Source: SZAS-103 sp964640525
Lineage (GTDB): Bacteria; Pseudomonadota; Gammaproteobacteria; Xanthomonadales; Xanthomonadaceae
Direction: 5' to 3'
Length of the DNA: 64,000 nucleotides
Assembly: GCA_964640525.1 (NCBI GenBank)
Contig: CAZXGS010000004.1
Coordinates: 1 to 64,000, forward strand
Both the position numbers and the translations under genes were made by a program. Below the pieces are notes generated by a model. That model did not search any database. It was not told the DNA's origin and saw nothing but the letters and a program-made list of their open reading frames with translations. Within the stretch, counting starts at the first letter, position 1, and each line of letters begins with the position of its first letter. Shown in pieces: positions 50,048 to 59,159 of the stretch.

Positions 50048-52963
50048 CTACCCTCTGTCCTCTGTCCTCTGTCCTCTGTCTTCTGACACATGCAACCGCA
50101 GCCGCTCGGCCGCAGTTTCCACGTCGGTCGCCAGCGGCAGGATCTGTGGCCAGTCTGTTTTCTTGGCCGCCATTTCCAGCGCCTGCGCGGCGTTTGCAAG
50201 CTCGCGGGCGCCGACCAGCAGGGCGGCGCCCTTGATCTTGTGGGCCTCGCGCGCGAGCTTCGCCGCGTCGCCGGCCTCGCGGGCAAGGCGCGCCGCCTGC
50301 AAATCGCTGGCGGTGGTGGTCAGGTAATCGACCAGTACCGCGTGATTCTGCTCGCGGTCGCCGCCGGTCAGGGCGTCGAGCACGCTGCGATCCAGCGGGA
50401 CCGGCCCGCCCTGCACCTGCGGCAGCGCTGCGGTCGCCGCCGCGATGGCCGGCGCCAACGTGGCCTGCACGGCGCTGCTCATCTTCACCGCGGCGCTGGC
50501 GGTATGCGGCAGCCAGCGCAGCAGGCAGGCGGTGAGCTGCGGGATGGTCACCGGTTTGGACAGGTAGTCGTCCATCCCCGCGGCAAGGCAGCGTTCGGCT
50601 TCGCCCTTGAGCGCGGCGGCGGTCAACGCCACCACCGGGATGCGTCTGAGGCCGCGCCGCTCTTCCTCCTCGCGGATCGCCTGGGTGAGCTGGTAACCGT
50701 CCATGTGCGGCATGTGGATGTCCGATAGCACCAGCGCGAATTGGCCGTTCTGCCACTGTGACAGGGCGTCGATGCCGTCTTCGGCGGTCTGGCAGGCGTA
50801 TCCGGCCAGCGCGAGCTGGCGGGCCACCACCAGGCGGTTGGTGGGATGGTCGTCAACGAGCAGGATCAGGCTGTGCTCGACGCGTGCCTGCTCCACGCTC
50901 GGCAGCGCGCGTGGCTGGAACGATGCCGGCGGCGGCGCCGCCTCGTCGGGCACCTCCAGGTTGGCGACTTCGCCCTCAGGCAGGCTGAGCAGCAGACGCA
51001 TGCTGGTGCCGGACCCTGGCGTGCTTTCCATCGTCACCTGCCCGCCCATCAGCTCGGCCAGGCGACGGCAGATCACCAGCCCCAGGCCGGTACCGCCGAA
51101 GCGGCGGGTGGTGCTGCCCTCGGCCTGGCTGAAGGGTCGGAACAGGCGCTGCTGCTGCTCGGCGGTGATGCCGATGCCGGTGTCGGTGACGCGGATGCAC
51201 ACGCGCTCGCCATGGTCGTCGGCGCCATGCCGTTCCAGCGCCACCAGCACCATGCCCTGTTCGGTGAACTTGATCGCGTTGGACAGGAAGTTGGACAGGA
51301 TCTGGCGCAGCCGCAGCGGGTCGGCAAGGTGCGCCGGTGCAACATTGGAGTCGATCCTGCATTCCAGCACCAGGCCCTTGCTGGACGCCGATCCGGTGAA
51401 GTTGGCCAGGGTCGAGCGCACCAGCTGCTGCAGGCTGATCGTGGTCGGAGACAGGTCCATGCGCCCGGCCTCGACCTTCGAAAAATCCAGGATGTCGCCA
51501 ATGATCTGCAGCAGCGAGGCCGCCGATTGCTGGATCACCGTCACCGTGCGCCGCTGGTCGGAATCCAGCGTGCTGTGCGAGAGCACTTCGAGCATGCCGG
51601 TGACGCCGATCATCGGGGTGCGGATCTCGTGGCTCATCGCCGCCAGGAAGTCGCCCTTGGCGCGGCTGGCCTCGCGCGCGGCAATCTCGCTGGCGCGCAG
51701 CGCATCCTCCAGTTCCTTGATGCGGGTCAGGTCGGTGGCGATCACCAGATGGCCGTTGACCATCCCGCCCTCGGCGCGGATCGCCGAGATCGCCAGCAAC
51801 ACGGGCACGCGGTCGCCGTCCTTGCGGGTGAGGGTCCATTCCTGCATCTGCACACCCAGCTCCAGCAGCAGCGGCAGCATCCGCGCGTTCGGCGGCACCT
51901 CGCGACCGAGCGCGGCGCTGAGCCGGCCGGCGACTTCCTCGGCCTCCTCCACCAGCAACACCTTGTCGATGTTCTGCTGGCCGATCATCTCCGTGGCGGC
52001 GTAACCGGAAAGCATCTCGGCGTAGGGATTGAAGCTGGTGAAGCGGCCATCGAGGTCGAACGACATCACCGCCACTTGCGCCGCGGTGAACAGCGAACGC
52101 TGGAACTCCTCCGAGCGCGCCAGCCTGGCGCGCCCCTGCTCCATGCGCAGCAACAGTTGCGCCTGCTCCAGCTCGGCCTCGCGCACCTCGGTGCGCAGGG
52201 CAAGGAAACCGTCCAGCACCTCGCCCAACTCGCCTTCCGGGCGAAAGCGCGGCGGGGTGGTGTAATCGTGGCGGCGCATCTGCGCGGTCGCCTCCAGCAA
52301 CGCCTCCACCCCGCGATAGATGTTGCGCAACAGGCCGCTGCCGAACCACAACGCCAGCAGCAGCGCCGTCATCGAAAGGCCCACCCGGATCTCGCCGACG
52401 GTCACCGCGCGCAAGCTCTCCGCCGCGACCGCCTGCTGGCCTTGCGCCAGCACCTGCTGGCTCAAGCGCTGCAGTCGCAAGGTCACCGGATCCATGGCCG
52501 GGAACAGCTCGGTATCGGCGAAATGCCCCAGCGCAGGAATGTCGTGTGCGTGCAGGATCTGCCGCAGGCGCGAGGTGGCGGCATCCGCGCGCACCCGCGC
52601 GTCGGCGATGTCGGCCAGTTGCCTGGCCTCCTCGGGGGATCGTGGCAACTTCGACAGCGCGGCCCAGTCGGCGTCGATGCGCTGCTGGGCCGCTTCCATC
52701 GTGCGCAGGCCCTCGTCCCAGCCCATCAGGTCGTTGCGCACCCGGAACACCGTGCCGATGTCGTCCAGGCCGTAGCCGTCGGAGACCGATTTGATCAGGC
52801 GCAGGCTGGTCAGGGTATGGCGATTCAGGTCGGCGAGAGTCTGTGCGCGCTGGCGGCGCTCCAGCTCGTCGATGCCCAGCACGCTGGCCCCGGCCAGCAG
52901 CAGCAGGCCGAACAGGCCGAGCAACTGGAAGCGGATGGCCGACCTGCCGTGCCAGCCGCGCAC
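50048..52963 (-). CDS. Hybrid sensor histidine kinase with receiver and Hpt domains
   Basis: 971 residues. Helix at 12-30, periplasmic sensor 31-190, second helix near 192-210, HAMP-like and coiled-coil region, PAS domain (about 285-415), dimerisation/phospho-acceptor His445 (MSHEIRTP), ATPase (NAIKFTEQG, GTGLGLVIC), receiver Asp748 (LSDIHMPHMDG) and Hpt His908 (AREAHKIKG). It follows the EAL regulator gene, whose stop is one base before its GTG start. The last 10 codons derive from a CTCTGTC heptamer repeat. Signal sensed unknown; phosphorelay to the EAL protein is inferred. Confidence 0.92.
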   Translation of the reverse strand: MRGWHGRSAIRFQLLGLFGLLLLAGASVLGIDELERRQRAQTLADLNRHTLTSLRLIKSVSDGYGLDDIGTVFRVRNDLMGWDEGLRTMEAAQQRIDADWAALSKLPRSPEEARQLADIADARVRADAATSRLRQILHAHDIPALGHFADTELFPAMDPVTLRLQRLSQQVLAQGQQAVAAESLRAVTVGEIRVGLSMTALLLALWFGSGLLRNIYRGVEALLEATAQMRRHDYTTPPRFRPEGELGEVLDGFLALRTEVREAELEQAQLLLRMEQGRARLARSEEFQRSLFTAAQVAVMSFDLDGRFTSFNPYAEMLSGYAATEMIGQQNIDKVLLVEEAEEVAGRLSAALGREVPPNARMLPLLLELGVQMQEWTLTRKDGDRVPVLLAISAIRAEGGMVNGHLVIATDLTRIKELEDALRASEIAAREASRAKGDFLAAMSHEIRTPMIGVTGMLEVLSHSTLDSDQRRTVTVIQQSAASLLQIIGDILDFSKVEAGRMDLSPTTISLQQLVRSTLANFTGSASSKGLVLECRIDSNVAPAHLADPLRLRQILSNFLSNAIKFTEQGMVLVALERHGADDHGERVCIRVTDTGIGITAEQQQRLFRPFSQAEGSTTRRFGGTGLGLVICRRLAELMGGQVTMESTPGSGTSMRLLLSLPEGEVANLEVPDEAAPPPASFQPRALPSVEQARVEHSLILLVDDHPTNRLVVARQLALAGYACQTAEDGIDALSQWQNGQFALVLSDIHMPHMDGYQLTQAIREEEERRGLRRIPVVALTAAALKGEAERCLAAGMDDYLSKPVTIPQLTACLLRWLPHTASAAVKMSSAVQATLAPAIAAATAALPQVQGGPVPLDRSVLDALTGGDREQNHAVLVDYLTTTASDLQAARLAREAGDAAKLAREAHKIKGAALLVGARELANAAQALEMAAKKTDWPQILPLATDVETAAERLRLHVSEDRGQRTEDRG
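50053..50080. repeat. Heptamer repeat (CTCTGTC) x4 in the 3' end of the hybrid kinase gene
   Basis: Four exact seven-base units run across 50053-50080, inside the last coding segment of the kinase. Since seven is not divisible by three, gain or loss of a unit would change the protein C-terminus after the Hpt domain (currently SEDRGQRTEDRG). Related heptamers lie at 22915-22941 and 61680-61706. Confidence 0.75.
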
Positions 52964-52964
52964 G

Positions 52965-54164
52965 TCAATGCCTGGTCTGGCGCCAGTGTCCGATGGCCTC
53001 GGCCAGTTGCTCGCCGGGCACCGCCGGGGAAATCAGGTAGCCCTGCGCGAAGTCGCAGCCCAACTGCGCCAGCAACTGCCACTCCTCCATCGTCTCGATG
53101 CCCTCGGCCACCACCTTCAGGCCGAGCTTGCGGGCCAGGTCCATGCTGGTCTCGATCATCGCCAACTTGCGCGGCTGGTCGGGGGCGCGGTGGACGAAGC
53201 CGCGGTCGATCTTCATCTCGGTGAACGGGATCTGCGACAACTGCGCCAGCGAGGAATAACCGGTGCCGAAATCGTCCACCGACAGGCCGAAACCCTTCAG
53301 CCGCAGCCGCGCCAGCATCGCCAGGCCGCGCGCGGTGTCGCTCATCACCGCGCTCTCGGTGATCTCCAGCACCAGGTCATCGGCACGCATGCCGTGCTCG
53401 CGCACCATCGCCTCGTAGCGGTCGGCCACTTCCGGCCCGACCAGATTGTGCGCCGACACGTTCACCGCCACCCGCAGGCGCAGGCCCTGTTCGGTCCAGC
53501 GCCGCCACCAGCCGCAACTGGCAATCAGCATCCGCGTGGTCAGTTCCTCGATCATGCCGTTGGCCTCGATCAGCGGCATGAAATTGGTCGGGTGCAGGAT
53601 CTGCCCGCCCGGCTGGATCCAGCGCGCCAGCGCCTCGACGCTGACGATCTTGCCGTTGCCGAATTCGGCCTGCGGCTGGAAGTAAGGCACGATGCGGTTT
53701 TCTTGCAGCGCTTCGCGAATCTGCTCCACGCTCACCGCGACCGCCTGCTCGTCGTCCTCGCCGGCACCGGCGCCGCTGGCGAGCATGTCCAGCACGCGCT
53801 GCAGCTTGTCGGCAGAAAGCGGTTTCTCGATGCTGCCCAGCACGCGCAGGCCCGAGGCCTGTGCCATCACCTGCACGCTGTGCAGCAGCGCGGCATCCAT
53901 CGCGCTGACCACGGCGATTGCCGGGGCCAGTTTGTGCTGCGCGATCAGGCCGATGAATTCCACGCCGTCCATGCCTGGCATGTCCAGGTCCACCAGCACC
54001 ACGTCGGGCGGGGCATCGCGCTGGCGCAGCAGGTCCAGCGCCTCGAAGCCCTCGGCGGCCTCCAGCACGGTGCCGACCCCAAGGTCGGTCAGCAGGCGCA
54101 GCCCCAATCGGCGCTGGAAGCCGTGATCCTCGACCAGCAGCACGCTCAGATTCGAATACGACAT
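52965..54164 (-). CDS. Response regulator with EAL (c-di-GMP phosphodiesterase) domain
   Basis: 399 residues. Receiver (1-125): acidic ED at 12-13, Asp59 in LVDLDMPGMDG, Lys in SIEKPLS. EAL domain (about 155-399): VSVEALARW (EAL), DDLVLEITESAVM, VDDFGTGYSSL (the DDFGTG loop), MKIDRGFV and VAEGIET, so metal and catalytic residues are present and it should hydrolyse c-di-GMP. Single-base gap to the hybrid kinase gene behind it. Together they probably link an envelope signal to second-messenger breakdown. Confidence 0.93.
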   Translation of the reverse strand: MSYSNLSVLLVEDHGFQRRLGLRLLTDLGVGTVLEAAEGFEALDLLRQRDAPPDVVLVDLDMPGMDGVEFIGLIAQHKLAPAIAVVSAMDAALLHSVQVMAQASGLRVLGSIEKPLSADKLQRVLDMLASGAGAGEDDEQAVAVSVEQIREALQENRIVPYFQPQAEFGNGKIVSVEALARWIQPGGQILHPTNFMPLIEANGMIEELTTRMLIASCGWWRRWTEQGLRLRVAVNVSAHNLVGPEVADRYEAMVREHGMRADDLVLEITESAVMSDTARGLAMLARLRLKGFGLSVDDFGTGYSSLAQLSQIPFTEMKIDRGFVHRAPDQPRKLAMIETSMDLARKLGLKVVAEGIETMEEWQLLAQLGCDFAQGYLISPAVPGEQLAEAIGHWRQTRH

Positions 54165-54293
54165 CGCCCCTCCCGGTGCCCGACTGTACGCTGGCGCGGC
54201 GGCCGGCGACAAGCACGTGCCCACCCCGCACGCGACAGGAGGTCGGCTCCGGAAGCGTTCAGCGATCCGGGCGAAACGCCTGCGCGCGCGTGC

Positions 54294-54299
54294 TAGATT
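54294..54299 (+). promoter_or_regulatory. -10 box (TAGATT) six bases ahead of the mltB ATG
   Basis: TAGATT ends six bases before ATG 54306, so transcription would begin at the first codon; no ribosome site in between. Confidence 0.45.
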
Positions 54300-54305
54300 C
54301 TGCGC

Positions 54306-55391
54306 ATGATCCCACGCCTGAAAACTCCTGCCGCGCCGCGCCTGCGCGCCCGCGCCGCCTTGCTCGCCTGCGCCGTGTTCGCCGCCCCGGTGCTGGCGGG
54401 CGCCGCGCCTGCCGCTGACCCGCCACCGCCATCGCCACAGGTTCTGGAGGCGTTCGCGCGGGACACCGCCAGGACCTACCACCTGGACGCCGACCAGATC
54501 GGCACCACCCTCGCGCAGGCGCGCTACAAGCAGAGCATCGTCAATGCGATGTCGCGCCCTGCCGAGGCGGTGAAGATCTGGAAGGACTACCGCCCGATCT
54601 TCGTCACCGCGCGTCGCATCGCTGCCGGCCGCGCCTTTTTTGCCGCCCACCGCAAGCAGTTGCTGAAGGTGCAGGATGCCACCGGCGTTCCTGCCGAGCT
54701 GGTGTGCGCGATCATCGGCGTGGAAACCGGCTACGGCGGCAACACCGGCAGCTACCGCGTGCTGGACGCGCTGTACACGCTGGCGTTCTGGTACCCGCGC
54801 AGCGGCGATCCGGCCAAGGCGCAGCGCGAGAGCGATCGCCAGGCGTTCTTCCGCGACCAGCTCGCGCAACTGTTCGCACTGGCCAGTGAACAGCACTTCG
54901 CGGTCACCGGCCTGACCGGCAGTTACGCCGGGGCGATGGGCTGGGGCCAGTTCATGCCTTCCAGTTATCGCCAGTACGCGGTCGATGGTGACGGCGATGG
55001 CCACATCGACCTGTTCGGCGGCTCGCTGCCGGACCTGTTCGCCTCGGTGGCCAATTACTTCGTCGCCAACGGCTGGAAGAAGGGCGAGCCGGTCGCGGTG
55101 CGCGCGGTGCACGACCCGGCCACGATCGCGTTCGCGCCGGACGACTTCACGCCCAAGTACACGCTCGCCGAGCTGGAACAGAAGGGCTACAAGCCCAAGG
55201 TCGCGCTGGGCCAGCCGATGATGGCCTCGTTGCTGACGCTGGAAGGCGCGCACGGCAGCGAGGACTGGATCGTGTTCGGCAACTTCTACGCGATCACCCG
55301 CTACAACCGCTCGCCGATGTACGCGATGGCGGTGTACCAGCTCGCCGAGGCGATCGCCGGCAAGGATCCGGACACGCCGCCGAGCCCATGA
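54306..55391 (+). CDS. mltB: Lytic murein transglycosylase B
   Basis: 361 residues. Signal peptide (cut near LAG at about 30), then the MltB/Slt35 fold: catalytic Glu140 in IIGVETGYGGNTGSY, GSYAGAMGWGQFMPSSYRQYAVDGDGDG and VANYFVANGWKKGEPV. It cleaves peptidoglycan glycan strands with anhydro product. No lipobox is obvious, so it may be the soluble SltB1 form. Overlaps rlpA by four bases (ATGA), as in many proteobacteria where mltB/sltB-rlpA-dacA form an operon. Confidence 0.94.
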   Translation: MIPRLKTPAAPRLRARAALLACAVFAAPVLAGAAPAADPPPPSPQVLEAFARDTARTYHLDADQIGTTLAQARYKQSIVNAMSRPAEAVKIWKDYRPIFVTARRIAAGRAFFAAHRKQLLKVQDATGVPAELVCAIIGVETGYGGNTGSYRVLDALYTLAFWYPRSGDPAKAQRESDRQAFFRDQLAQLFALASEQHFAVTGLTGSYAGAMGWGQFMPSSYRQYAVDGDGDGHIDLFGGSLPDLFASVANYFVANGWKKGEPVAVRAVHDPATIAFAPDDFTPKYTLAELEQKGYKPKVALGQPMMASLLTLEGAHGSEDWIVFGNFYAITRYNRSPMYAMAVYQLAEAIAGKDPDTPPSP

Positions 55392-56662
55392 AAGCCGGTG
55401 CGCGCCAGCCCGGCCGCGGCATGCGCGCAGGCGGCGTGGCGCTGGCCGTGCTGTTGCTGGCCGGCTGCGCCGGTCAGCACGCCAAACCGCCAGCGAGCGC
55501 AAAGCGCACGTCGACCCACGGCAAGAAGCCGTGGAAGCCGCTCGGCCCCTACACCCCGGGCGGCCTGTACGCGCCGGGGGTGGCCGATGGCGCACCCGCG
55601 GTGCCGCCGGACGTGGCCAACCTGCCCGAGCCGGTGCCGCATCCCGAACCGCTGGCGCGCTACGGCAACCGCTCGCCGTATGTCGTGCTCGGCAAGAGCT
55701 ACACCGTCCTGCCCAGCGCCGCTGGTTACGACGAGATCGGCATGGCGTCCTGGTACGGCACCAAGTTCGACGGCCGGGTGACGTCCAGTCTGGAGCCCTA
55801 TGACCTGGCGCAGTTCAGCGCCGCCCACCGCACCTTGCCGCTGCCCAGCTATGCGCGGGTGACCAACCTGGAGAACGGCCGCAGCGTGATCGTGCGCATC
55901 AACGATCGCGGGCCGTTCCACGATGGCCGCCTGATCGACCTGTCGTATGCTGCGGCGATCAAGCTGGGCGTGAACGTGCACGGCACCGCGCGGGTCGAGG
56001 TGCGCGGCATCGACACCGGGCCGCGGCCGGCGGCCGACGCGGCGCCTGCAAGTGCCAGCCGCACTCGGGCACCGACGGCCACGCCCCACGCGAGCTTGCC
56101 GGCGACATCCCCGCCGCCCGCCCGACCCGCTGTCGCGTCCGTGGGCGCTGCGGACGCATCGGCGCGCCCGGTTCGCGCGGGCCCGGCAACCGGGGCCGGC
56201 AGCGCCATGCCCGCGCCTGCCGCCGGCACCACCCCGACTGGCGCGTCATCGACGGCCTTGCCGATGGCGGCCCCTGCGGTCGTGGCAGCGCCGCCCACGG
56301 CACCGGCCGCCGCGGTTCCCACACCATGGGCTGCGGTGGCGAGCGGCGAACACGGGGCGGCCCCGGCGCCGCAAGGTACGTCCGACGCCACCACGGCGGC
56401 GACACTGCCCCGTGGCGCCACCGACCCGTCGGCCCTGGGCTACCTGCAGGTCGGCAGTTTCGGCGACCGCGACAACGCCCAGCGGTTGCTGCAACGCCTG
56501 CAGCAGGCCGGCATCGCGCAGGTCGAACTGGTTCCCGTGCAGGTGGCCGACCAGCAGATGTGGCGGATCCACGTCGGCCCGATGCGCGCCGACCAAGCCG
56601 CGAGCGTCGCCGCACGCGTGCGCGAGCTGGGGCTCGGCAACCCGTCGTTCTTCCACCAGTGA
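55388..56662 (+). CDS. rlpA: RlpA-like septal lipoprotein with SPOR domain
   Basis: 424 residues. Lipobox LAGC (Cys27), then a double-psi beta-barrel (IGMASWYGTKFDGRVTSSLEPYDL, AHRTLPLPSYARVTNLENGRSV, INDRGPFHDGRLIDLS), a long Ala/Pro/Thr-rich low-complexity linker (about 205-345), and a SPOR domain at the end (GYLQVGSFGDRDNAQRLLQRL). RlpA is a lytic enzyme that acts on denuded glycans at the septum; catalytic EPYD glutamate and the Asp of INDRGP are present. Same operon as mltB. Confidence 0.94.
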   Translation: MKAGARQPGRGMRAGGVALAVLLLAGCAGQHAKPPASAKRTSTHGKKPWKPLGPYTPGGLYAPGVADGAPAVPPDVANLPEPVPHPEPLARYGNRSPYVVLGKSYTVLPSAAGYDEIGMASWYGTKFDGRVTSSLEPYDLAQFSAAHRTLPLPSYARVTNLENGRSVIVRINDRGPFHDGRLIDLSYAAAIKLGVNVHGTARVEVRGIDTGPRPAADAAPASASRTRAPTATPHASLPATSPPPARPAVASVGAADASARPVRAGPATGAGSAMPAPAAGTTPTGASSTALPMAAPAVVAAPPTAPAAAVPTPWAAVASGEHGAAPAPQGTSDATTAATLPRGATDPSALGYLQVGSFGDRDNAQRLLQRLQQAGIAQVELVPVQVADQQMWRIHVGPMRADQAASVAARVRELGLGNPSFFHQ

Positions 56663-56678
56663 AGGCGGCAAGCGGCGC

Positions 56679-57437
56679 TCAAGTCACCCCGGCGAGATCC
56701 GGAATGGCGATCCCGAGCCCGATGCCAAGGTGGTCAGAGCGCCCCGCCGGCATCGCTTCCGGCGGCTCCGACAGCAGGTCGGCGCTGCACAGGATGTGGT
56801 CGAGGGCGCGGCTCGGCTTCCAACTCGGGAAGGTGGCCACGAAGCTGGCTGGCGCACGCAGGCGCGTGCGCGCGTACAGGCCTTGCATCTCCGGAGCGTC
56901 CGGGCCGCAGTTGAAGTCGCCCATCAGGACCACATGGCGGGCATCGGCCAGCAGTTCGGCGAGGAAATCCAGTTGCGTGCGGCGCGAACGCACGCCCAGC
57001 GACAGGTGGGCGATGCCCACCGTCAGTCGTTCGCCACCCAGTTCGAAATGCGCCAGCAGCACACCGCGTCCGCCGACACGTCCGGGCAAGCCATAGTCGA
57101 GGATTTCCCGTGGCTGCTGGCGGCTGAGCAGTCCATTGGCGCTGTGCGCGAAGCGACCCACCCGGCGGTTGGGCTGGTGGCTCCAGTACGGAAAGCCGGC
57201 CAGTTCGGCGATCCGGTGGGTCTGGTTGGTGAAACCCGAGCGCAGGCTGCCGGCATCGCTCTCCTGCAACCCGACGATGTCGTACGCACTGCACAGGTGC
57301 GCGATTGCCGCGATGTTGTCGCCCTTTCCGGCCGGCAGCACATGCGACCAACTGCGCGAGACGTAGTCGCGGTAGCGCTGGGTGGTGTTGCCGGCCTGGA
57401 TGTTGCAACTGAGCAGGCGCAGGCGATGGACGGCCAT
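56679..57437 (-). CDS. Endonuclease/exonuclease/phosphatase family protein
   Basis: 252 residues. The EEP motifs are RLLSCNIQAGN, IVGLQESD, IAHLSLGVRSRRTQ, VLMGDFNCGPD and SDHLGIGLGIA. A family of Mg-dependent phosphoesterases, substrate unknown. In Pseudomonas an EEP gene also flanks dsbA and cytochrome c4, so the linkage is old. The ATG at 57437 starts a compact protein; a longer reading is a shadow. Confidence 0.88.
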   Translation of the reverse strand: MAVHRLRLLSCNIQAGNTTQRYRDYVSRSWSHVLPAGKGDNIAAIAHLCSAYDIVGLQESDAGSLRSGFTNQTHRIAELAGFPYWSHQPNRRVGRFAHSANGLLSRQQPREILDYGLPGRVGGRGVLLAHFELGGERLTVGIAHLSLGVRSRRTQLDFLAELLADARHVVLMGDFNCGPDAPEMQGLYARTRLRAPASFVATFPSWKPSRALDHILCSADLLSEPPEAMPAGRSDHLGIGLGIAIPDLAGVT

Positions 57438-57472
57438 GGCGGACGGGGCCGGCGCGGGCCAGCCGGCTCGGG

Positions 57473-58177
57473 TCAGCGCTTGCCGCGCCGCGCCGCGGCG
57501 TGCAGCGGCCGCTGCTTGGCGATCAGCCACATCACCGTGCGGATCAGACCTTCCGGGCCACCGGCGCGGGTCATGCCTGCACGATACTTGCCGTCCACCA
57601 CGATGGTCGGCGTGCCATCCACGCCCCAGCGCTGCAACAGCGCATTGTCCGCGGCCATCTTGTTGTTGACCGGGAAGCTCTGCATGGTCGAGGCAAAGGC
57701 CTTCGGGTCCGCACCGTAATCGGCGTAGAAGGCCGGGATGTCGCTGCACGCCGCGATCCGGCCCTGCTCGAATTTGGCCTTGTAAACCGCGTCGTGGCTT
57801 TTTTCCTGGATACCCATCATCTGCGCGGTGAAGAAGGCGCGCGCAAAATCGTCCCAGCAGTGCTCGGGATCGGCGCCAAAGGCCGCGGGCATGTAGCTGA
57901 AGGCGACATCACGAGGGATGTTCTTCTTCCACGCGGCCAGGAACGGCTGGAAGCGGGCGCAGACCGGGCACCCGTAGCCGAACACCTCCACCACCTGGAC
58001 CTTGGCGCCCTGTACTGGCGGTGGGGAATCGATCAGGAAATAGTCCGTACCCAGCACCGGCGGCGCTGGCGCCGGCATGCGAATCACCTTCCCCTTCGGT
58101 GCGGCGGCGAACGCGCTCGCCGCCAGCAGCAGGAACGCCAGCATGAACATCCACGTGAGGCTGCGTCTTGCGTGCAT
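57473..58177 (-). CDS. dsbA: DsbA-family thiol:disulfide oxidoreductase (soluble)
   Basis: 234 residues, periplasmic with a signal peptide (cut near AFA at about 24). Active site Cys70-Cys73 is GYGCPVCARF; the cis-proline is in DGTPTIVVDG. Length and thioredoxin-plus-helical insert fit DsbA. CPVC is a less common dipeptide than CPHC, so redox potential could differ. It follows a second DsbA-like gene in tandem. One may serve general oxidation, the other specialised substrates. Confidence 0.92.
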   Translation of the reverse strand: MHARRSLTWMFMLAFLLLAASAFAAAPKGKVIRMPAPAPPVLGTDYFLIDSPPPVQGAKVQVVEVFGYGCPVCARFQPFLAAWKKNIPRDVAFSYMPAAFGADPEHCWDDFARAFFTAQMMGIQEKSHDAVYKAKFEQGRIAACSDIPAFYADYGADPKAFASTMQSFPVNNKMAADNALLQRWGVDGTPTIVVDGKYRAGMTRAGGPEGLIRTVMWLIAKQRPLHAAARRGKR

Positions 58178-58238
58178 GTGCGGGGCTCCTGGCGGTGGCG
58201 TCGGACGGGTCGCTGCGTGTCGCCCTGCGCAGCGTGGT

Positions 58239-59069
58239 TCAGTGCGCTGCGTGCTGCGGACGTTGCTTGGCGATCAGCCAGTCCACCGTGTGCAGCATGG
58301 AGGCAGGCGTCGCCGCCGCCACCCGGTATTTGCCGTCCACGATGATCGAGGGCGTGCCGTCCACGCCCCAGCGCAACACCTGGTCGTGTGCGTTGGCGAT
58401 CTTCGCGTTCATCGCGAAGCTCTGCATGGTCGAGGCGAAGGTTTTCGGATCCAGGCCGAAGTCGGCGTAGATCTTCGGGATCGCCGCGCAGTCGCCGGTG
58501 AAACGCTGCTCGTCCCACACCGCCTTGTACACCGCCATGTGGCTCTTGCTCAGCGGCACGCCCATCGCCTGGGCGGCGTAGAAGGCACGCGCGAACTCAT
58601 CCCAGCAATGCGCCGGGCCGGGCCCGAACGCGGCCGGCATGTAGCTGAAGGCGACGTCGTTGGGCAGCTTCTTTTCCCAGGCGGTCAGGTAGGGCGCCAG
58701 CACGTTGCAGTGCGGGCAACCGTAACCGAACACCTCGACGACCTGGACCTTGGGTCCGCTGACCTCGTCAGGCGTGTCGATGGCGAAGTAGTCGGTGCCC
58801 TCCACCGGGGCTGGCCCGGGCGGCATGCCCACCGGTGGCGGTGGACGGTTGCCGGCGTCGGCATCGCTGGCCACGCTGGCCGCGGCGGCGGTTCCGGCAT
58901 CGCTGGCCACCGAGGCGGGGATGGCCGCGGACGTCGACGCGGCGGCGCTGGCGGCCGGCGCTGCGGGAGTGCTGGCCTGCGGTGCTGGCGCCGGGCCGGA
59001 ATTGCACGCGGCCAGGGCCAGTGCGCCGCTCACGACGGCAAGGCGCACCAGAGTGCGGACGTTGGGCAT
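58239..59069 (-). CDS. dsbA: DsbA-family thiol:disulfide oxidoreductase (lipoprotein)
   Basis: 276 residues. Lipobox LAAC (Cys22) makes it a membrane-anchored form. A long low-complexity Ala/Ser/Pro linker (25-88) precedes a DsbA fold with active site Cys118-Cys121 (GYGCPHCNVL) and cis-Pro in DGTPSIIVDG. About half of the residues match the tandem neighbour, so the pair are paralogues. The start at 59069 fits the lipobox; ATG at 59102 is less likely. Confidence 0.92.
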   Translation of the reverse strand: MPNVRTLVRLAVVSGALALAACNSGPAPAPQASTPAAPAASAAASTSAAIPASVASDAGTAAAASVASDADAGNRPPPPVGMPPGPAPVEGTDYFAIDTPDEVSGPKVQVVEVFGYGCPHCNVLAPYLTAWEKKLPNDVAFSYMPAAFGPGPAHCWDEFARAFYAAQAMGVPLSKSHMAVYKAVWDEQRFTGDCAAIPKIYADFGLDPKTFASTMQSFAMNAKIANAHDQVLRWGVDGTPSIIVDGKYRVAAATPASMLHTVDWLIAKQRPQHAAH

Positions 59070-59159
59070 GCAGGAATCCTCGTCTGGTTCAGGGATGGTC
59101 ATGCGCGGAAACGGTGGCCGCGCCGATCCACAAGCCGACCGCGACGGTGGGGCAAAGGT

